DNA of 64,000 nt. Origin: Terrimonas ginsenosidimutans (GTDB taxonomy: Bacteria > Bacteroidota > Bacteroidia > Chitinophagales > Chitinophagaceae). The translations under genes and the position numbers were made by a program. The stretch is taken from assembly GCF_022012415.1 (NCBI RefSeq), contig NZ_JAKLTR010000023.1:1-64000 (forward strand). Direction: 5' to 3'. This document shows positions 60,185 to 64,000 of the stretch, one piece after another. Numbering within the stretch: position 1 is the stretch's first letter; every line of letters begins with the position of its first letter. Under the pieces are notes generated by a model that was given only the letters and a program-made list of their open reading frames with translations, was not told where the DNA came from and searched no databases.

Positions 60185-61384
60185 TTATCCGACCACCACT
60201 TTATCCCGGATAATATGATAGACTTTTATCGTCAGCGCATGGAAAAGCATTTTCGAATTCGCATTCCGTTCGATATAATAAGCCGCGTTGTCAAGTTCCT
60301 GGATGATCGCCTGCTGCTGCTCTATTTCTGTGATCTTATTCAAACGCAAGGCAAAATCCCGGTCTTTTTCGCCGATCAGGCCAGCCACGGCATCCCCGAG
60401 GATCCGGAGCCGGACGGACTGCTCAAGCAGGTGATTGAAATAACGGAGAAACTGTTTTTGCTTTTCACGGCCAAGTTTGCTGACCTCTTCCACCCATTTT
60501 ACCTGGGCAACAGGACCAGTCTTCATGATCGCATTCAGCCAGTCGCGCAAAAGTGTCTGCCAGTCTTCATCAGCATGTTGCACCATTTGCAGCGCTTCGC
60601 GATAATTGCCTTCCGCCACGCCGGCAACCTGGCGTGCGATATTCAGGTCGGTATTATTCCGGGCAACGAGCGCCTGCTCGATATCCGCAGGTTCCAGCAT
60701 CGGGATCTTCACCAGCTGGCAACGGCTCAGGATCGTCTGAAGGATCAGTGATTCATTTTCCGCAACCAAAATAAACAGTGTATTGGGCGGAGGTTCTTCG
60801 ATCAGCTTCAACAGCTTATTACCCTCATTCCCCAGGTATTCCGGCAACCACATCACCAGCACTTTATATTCACTCTCGAAGCTTTTAAGGTTAAGCTTCC
60901 GGATTATATCATTACACTCCTGCGCCGTGATATTTCCCTGCTTGTTTTCAGCCCCGATGAACTGCAGCCAGTCGTACACATTCCCATAGGAATACTGCGT
61001 TATAAACTCTCTCCATTCCGTGATGTAATCTGTACTTAGTGGTGGAGACCCTGCTTTTTTCGTCACGACAGGGTAAGAGAAATGTATATCCGGGTGAACG
61101 AATTGTTTTGCTTTCAGACAGGCGGGGCATTGACCGCAGGCATCGGTCATTCTAACTGCTGCCGCGGCAGGTTCCGCTTCACCAAAAAGTGAAGGCCCCG
61201 CATCTGCCTTTTTACCGTTGACCTTTTCGCAAACCACAAATTGAGCGAAGGCCAATGCGAGTGAAAGACCGCCGCTGCCTTCTTTTCCAAGAAATAAAAG
61301 GGCATGTGCAAGACGATTATCCTGCATCAATTCTGGTAATTCCTTTTTCAGCTCCTGTTGTCCGATAATATCTGCGAATTGCAT
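60185..61384 (-). CDS. holB: DNA polymerase III subunit delta prime
   Basis: A 399-residue clamp-loader subunit. It carries a degenerate P-loop (FLGKEGSGGLSLALAFAQF), as usual for delta prime, and a zinc module CGQCPACLKAKQFVHPD (about residues 88-104). Helix-rich AAA+ features follow (NDIIRKLNLKSFESEYKVLV, NKLLKLIEEPPPNTLFILV). The C-terminal region matches the collar domain. The predicted -7 box lies 4 bases upstream of the ATG. Confidence 0.88.
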   Translation of the reverse strand: MQFADIIGQQELKKELPELMQDNRLAHALLFLGKEGSGGLSLALAFAQFVVCEKVNGKKADAGPSLFGEAEPAAAAVRMTDACGQCPACLKAKQFVHPDIHFSYPVVTKKAGSPPLSTDYITEWREFITQYSYGNVYDWLQFIGAENKQGNITAQECNDIIRKLNLKSFESEYKVLVMWLPEYLGNEGNKLLKLIEEPPPNTLFILVAENESLILQTILSRCQLVKIPMLEPADIEQALVARNNTDLNIARQVAGVAEGNYREALQMVQHADEDWQTLLRDWLNAIMKTGPVAQVKWVEEVSKLGREKQKQFLRYFNHLLEQSVRLRILGDAVAGLIGEKDRDFALRLNKITEIEQQQAIIQELDNAAYYIERNANSKMLFHALTIKVYHIIRDKVVVG

Positions 61385-61388
61385 CGCG

Positions 61389-61396
61389 CAAAGATA
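61389..61396 (-). promoter_or_regulatory. -7 box of holB
   Basis: On the minus strand TATCTTTG ends 4 bases before the ATG at 61384, predicting a leaderless or nearly leaderless transcript. Confidence 0.55.
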
Positions 61397-61597
61397 AGCG
61401 GGATGTAGCAGAATGATGCAGTGGGACAGGATATCCGGATCTTCTGACGCACCTCACTCAGCAGCATCAGTGCAGGAATATCTAAAAACCCAAAGTAGCC
61501 GACTGGGGGTTAGGCATTTGCCTGCCTTTCTTGCGGCAACTTTGCGATAACCCCGGGCCGGGATAATTTGTAATGCCCTTGAATGAAAGCCCTTGGT

Positions 61598-61726
61598 TTA
61601 ATGTTTTGAAACTGTCTTTTTTAATTCGTCAATCTCTTTCTGTTGCTTAAGAATATAAAGCGTCAGTTCTTTGATCCGATCATCGATGTGGCTGGTCAGA
61701 CAGTGATGCTTATGAATAAATTTAAT
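61598..61726 (-). pseudogene. C-terminal coiled-coil remnant (S74-like terminus)
   Basis: The open frame on the minus strand ends HIDDRIKELTLYILKQQKEI then DELKKTVSK before a stop. Heptad-like helical ends of this kind are typical of C-termini of trimeric tail-fibre and chaperone-of-endosialidase (S74) proteins. No start or preceding domain is found; a stop closes the frame 43 codons upstream. It is therefore probably a decayed fragment inside a 505-bp gap. The rest of the gap (61397-61597 and 61727-61889) shows nothing recognisable. Confidence 0.4.
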
Positions 61727-61889
61727 TCATGCCTCCGAAATTTTATCTGAAATTCCTGAATAAATTGCGGCAATATTGCCTTTTAAGAGGATATGCTGAA
61801 TTATATGTCTTTACGAGATAAAGGCGATATTGATAGACATGTGATCTGATCTACCGTAACCATCCAATCAGGAAGTGATCTATAATTTA

Positions 61890-62351
61890 ATGACCATGGA
61901 ATTATATCTGGTACCCGTTAAAAAAATCAGGAACATCTTTTTCCTCGTACTGGTCGCTAATATCATTCTTACAGCCATCACCTTTATACTTTTTAAGAAT
62001 AAGGTCCCGTTGATACCGGGTTATCAGGCAGGAAAGAACCTCACAAATCCACTGTTGATATTTATTGTTCTGGTAGCGGTGATCCATGCGTTACAGCAGA
62101 GAAAACATTTGATGAGGGTTTGTTCCATTCCCGACTTTGAGCTGAGGCGGGTTCAGTATGAAAAGTTCTACCGTAAAAGAATGATCTGGTATGTGTTTTC
62201 AGTAATTACGTCCTGCCTGCTTTGCCTGCTTTCACAAAGAGATATATTCCTTTATTACTGCGGTGCGGATGTGCTGTTGAGCCTGCCCTTTTATCCCAGC
62301 GCTTTTTTGCTGAAGCGGGAGTTGAGAACGAATGATATAATATTGTACTAA
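61890..62351 (+). CDS. Predicted membrane protein, unrecognised
   Basis: A 153-residue protein that I do not recognise. An amphipathic start leads to four hydrophobic segments: about 12-34 (NIFFLVLVANIILTAITFIL), 50-66 (PLLIFIVLVAVIHAL), 101-116 (FSVITSCLLCLLS) and 121-140. A basic stretch (residues 85-98) lies between segments 2 and 3. Several start codons are possible: ATG at 61875, 61890 and 61896. The stop overlaps the next ATG (TAATG), which suggests coupling. Base composition is AT-richer than in the core genes. Confidence 0.65.
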   Translation: MTMELYLVPVKKIRNIFFLVLVANIILTAITFILFKNKVPLIPGYQAGKNLTNPLLIFIVLVAVIHALQQRKHLMRVCSIPDFELRRVQYEKFYRKRMIWYVFSVITSCLLCLLSQRDIFLYYCGADVLLSLPFYPSAFLLKRELRTNDIILY

Positions 62352-62806
62352 TGAGGTATGATTTGAAATTGTCCAAAGAACAGGAAGATAGGATCGGGAT
62401 CTGGCACGTGGAGAACCGGCTATCGTCACAGATCCGCCTTTGGCCAATGGACGCACATAACTTTCGCGTGTCGGAAGCCGGCAACTATACCGGTCTGTTA
62501 ACGAATCCAACTTATACTCTCATCCATATAAAATTTCAGCCTGCATTTGATGGAATGACTGAACAAGTCTTATTTAAATCCGCAATAATTCACGATTTTA
62601 AGTTGCAAACAGAAACGAGGGCATATATGAGTATGGATATCGTGAATCCTATTTCTGTAGAAACAATAGGGGGTCAGGATTTTTCAGGTTATAAAGTTTG
62701 GGTTTACAATGGGGAGGTCTTCGTGTCCGGGATGTTAAAAGAAAAGCTTGTTTCAATCGCTTCGGAAGATTTTTGGTTTTCGCCGGGATTTTCGCTGTTT
62801 GGTTAG
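62351..62806 (+). CDS. Unrecognised protein, probably frameshifted near its end
   Basis: A 151-residue reading frame starting at the TAATG overlap with the previous gene. It begins LKLSKEQEDRIGIWHVENRL, followed by a beta-rich body (IHIKFQPAFDGMTEQVLFKS) and GYKVWVYNGEVFVSG. The frame ends FSPGFSLFG at 62806, but a different frame continues with good coding character to 62940. The two pieces together would give about 195 residues. No family is recognised. The sequence may be a pseudogene or carry a base error. Confidence 0.55.
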   Translation: MRYDLKLSKEQEDRIGIWHVENRLSSQIRLWPMDAHNFRVSEAGNYTGLLTNPTYTLIHIKFQPAFDGMTEQVLFKSAIIHDFKLQTETRAYMSMDIVNPISVETIGGQDFSGYKVWVYNGEVFVSGMLKEKLVSIASEDFWFSPGFSLFG

Positions 62807-62940
62807 CTCCCCGCACATTATATCAGCTGTCAGAGGCTTTCGTTGCAACAACAATATACTTACAGGGGGAAGACAGAAGAATGTTTGTGAAAAACAGCAT
62901 CTTTGATTTTTATCTGACTCATGAAAAGAGTATCACATAA
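62807..62940 (+). pseudogene. Out-of-frame continuation of the preceding gene
   Basis: In the frame one base back relative to the gene ending at 62806, the translation LAPRTLYQLSEAFVATTIYL then QGEDRRMFVKNSIFDFYLT is protein-like up to a stop at 62940. It overlaps the next ATG (62921) by 20 bases. No start codon or upstream signal makes it an independent gene; it is best read as the lost C-terminus of 62351-62806. Confidence 0.4.
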
Positions 62941-63916
62941 ACCAGGTATTGTCAATACGCTTTGCTGGTTTGACGACAGTGTCATTGACTGGAGCAGCTC
63001 CGCCAAAAGATATTACACTTCTGGTGAGCAAAGCGAAGTTTTGTTTCATTACTCATACCCCTATTCATTTGACAGAGCAATTTCTTCAGATGACGGGGTG
63101 TATGCGTTCATTTATTGTAGAACAGGCACGAAGGGTCTGTTATTAAAGAATGGACAATTTTTAAGAGAAATCAATCGTTCTGATTATTATGCAGATCAAT
63201 ACGAGTATCCCGTATGTTTTGCTTCATTATCAGACGGCATTACTTATCTCGTACACTGCCCTGTTGAATATTGCAGAATAGATTTAGAGAATGTGGAAAC
63301 GGGGGAAATTGTTACAAACAGAGAAGATCGTAACGCAGCAGATTTTTTTCATTCAAGACTTTTGGTAAGCCCGGACAATTCAAAACTTATTAGCCGCGGA
63401 TGGGCCTGGCATCCGTATAGTGATGTAAAGATTTTCGATCTGGAACTTGCCGTCAAAGAACCCTGTTCTTTGGATGAAGGTATGGGGTATCACGACCTTT
63501 CATCAGAATTAGCCTGCGCCAGTTTTATTGATAACGAGCGTATATTACTGGCATCACATCAAAGGGCCGATCTTTTCAACGATGAAGCGAACGGCAGTCA
63601 AATTGTCCCCGGCTCGATGGCTATATGGAATATAGAAAAAAACAGTTTGTCTCAGCCGGTAAAATCAGCTTGTCCGTTTGATTGCAATCTCTACGCGATC
63701 AATGATTGTCTTGCGTGGGATATGCATGACTATCCCAAGATCATCGATTTCGCAACCGGAAAGATCGTTGATGAATGCCGGGAAGTATTCTCTGGCCGGC
63801 AGGACTCTTCTATTGTTGCAGACAATTTACAACCTGCGATCACGTTTAACAGCATTACAAAACAGGTTGCTATCTACTCGAACAGTATGATCGAGATACT
63901 CACTAATGAGTTATAG
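62921..63916 (+). CDS. Unrecognised WD40-like beta-propeller protein
   Basis: A 331-residue soluble protein with no signal peptide. Repeating segments such as SSDDGVYAFIYCRTGTKGLL, SPDNSKLISRGWAWHPYSD followed by VKIFDLELA, and GSMAIWNIEKNSLS resemble blades of a WD40-type propeller, with roughly five to seven repeats. Function unknown. It lies next to two other unrecognised genes on the same strand, overlapping by 20 bases the out-of-frame continuation at 62807-62940. Such lineage-specific, AT-richer clusters can be mobile or immunity-like, but no toxin partner is visible. The last 84 bases of the window hold a 7-bp hairpin (63947-63964). Confidence 0.6.
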   Translation: MKRVSHKPGIVNTLCWFDDSVIDWSSSAKRYYTSGEQSEVLFHYSYPYSFDRAISSDDGVYAFIYCRTGTKGLLLKNGQFLREINRSDYYADQYEYPVCFASLSDGITYLVHCPVEYCRIDLENVETGEIVTNREDRNAADFFHSRLLVSPDNSKLISRGWAWHPYSDVKIFDLELAVKEPCSLDEGMGYHDLSSELACASFIDNERILLASHQRADLFNDEANGSQIVPGSMAIWNIEKNSLSQPVKSACPFDCNLYAINDCLAWDMHDYPKIIDFATGKIVDECREVFSGRQDSSIVADNLQPAITFNSITKQVAIYSNSMIEILTNEL

Positions 63917-64000
63917 CCTGTTTCAGGTAACATATTCCTTATCACTTTGCCTGCTATCAGGCAATGTCAGAAAATAAGTCTCACTGATATTCTCCTCCGG

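Overview
The window looks like chromosomal DNA of a member of the Bacteroidota, most likely family Chitinophagaceae. The evidence is: gliding-motility genes gldC and gldH; many -7 promoter boxes of the Bacteroidota form TAnnTTTG with little sign of Shine-Dalgarno sequences; the envelope cluster nadK - DUF6089 - uppS - bamA - skp - skp - murI; a MutS-like membrane ATPase; BatD; and an ECF sigma factor paired with a protein predicted to span both membranes. The genus cannot be fixed from the sequence alone. I found no prophage, insertion sequence, CRISPR array, tRNA or rRNA.

Layout. 0-5 kb: gldC, yqeY, cvpA, a di-iron sterol desaturase-like enzyme, an alpha/beta hydrolase and a CBS protein. 5-15 kb: outer-membrane biogenesis and peptidoglycan precursors (BamA/TamA-like protein, NAD kinase, DUF6089, UppS, BamA, two Skp/OmpH chaperones, MurI). 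15-16.3 kb: rpmH-rnpA-yidD. 16.3-24.3 kb: housekeeping and stress genes (SOD, TadA, YtxH, aldehyde dehydrogenase, glutathione peroxidase, Gdx/SugE, MutS-like ATPase, DusB). 24.5-27 kb: CPBP protease, CdsA and Psd (phosphatidylethanolamine route). 27-31 kb: YjjG-type phosphatase, SDR enzyme, BatD. 31-34 kb: a minus-strand unit yicC - gldH - histidine kinase - response regulator. 34.1-35 kb: an 850-bp AT-rich gap with two DnaA-box matches, then an LpxD-like acyltransferase. 36-42.8 kb: carboxypeptidase-like-domain protein, epimerase, 3-hydroxyacyl-CoA dehydrogenase, PheS, zinc alcohol dehydrogenase. 42.8-45.3 kb: an AT-rich, accessory-looking stretch with a DUF6624-like gene between imperfect direct repeats. 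45.4-53.1 kb: a ureohydrolase-fold protein with a decayed metal site, a Gfo/Idh/MocA oxidoreductase, PBP4-type DacB, a lipoprotein, and the ECF sigma / dual-membrane anti-sigma pair. 53-61.4 kb: MutL, a GH3-beta-lactamase fusion, a RicT/PSP1 protein with a long low-complexity tail, and DNA polymerase III delta'. 61.4-64 kb: three unrecognised genes, one apparently frameshifted, and a coding remnant.

The most unusual structure is in the gaps. More than a dozen gene junctions carry long imperfect inverted repeats whose arms are built from short repeated words. Several word families recur at two or three loci. Some enclose an ordinary intrinsic terminator, some fill a junction from stop codon to start codon, and two encode the last codons of a neighbouring gene. 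A second theme is -7 boxes only 4-6 bases before the start codon (murI, pheS, holB, ureohydrolase-like gene), which predicts leaderless mRNAs; for murI the box is the T-tract of the preceding terminator.
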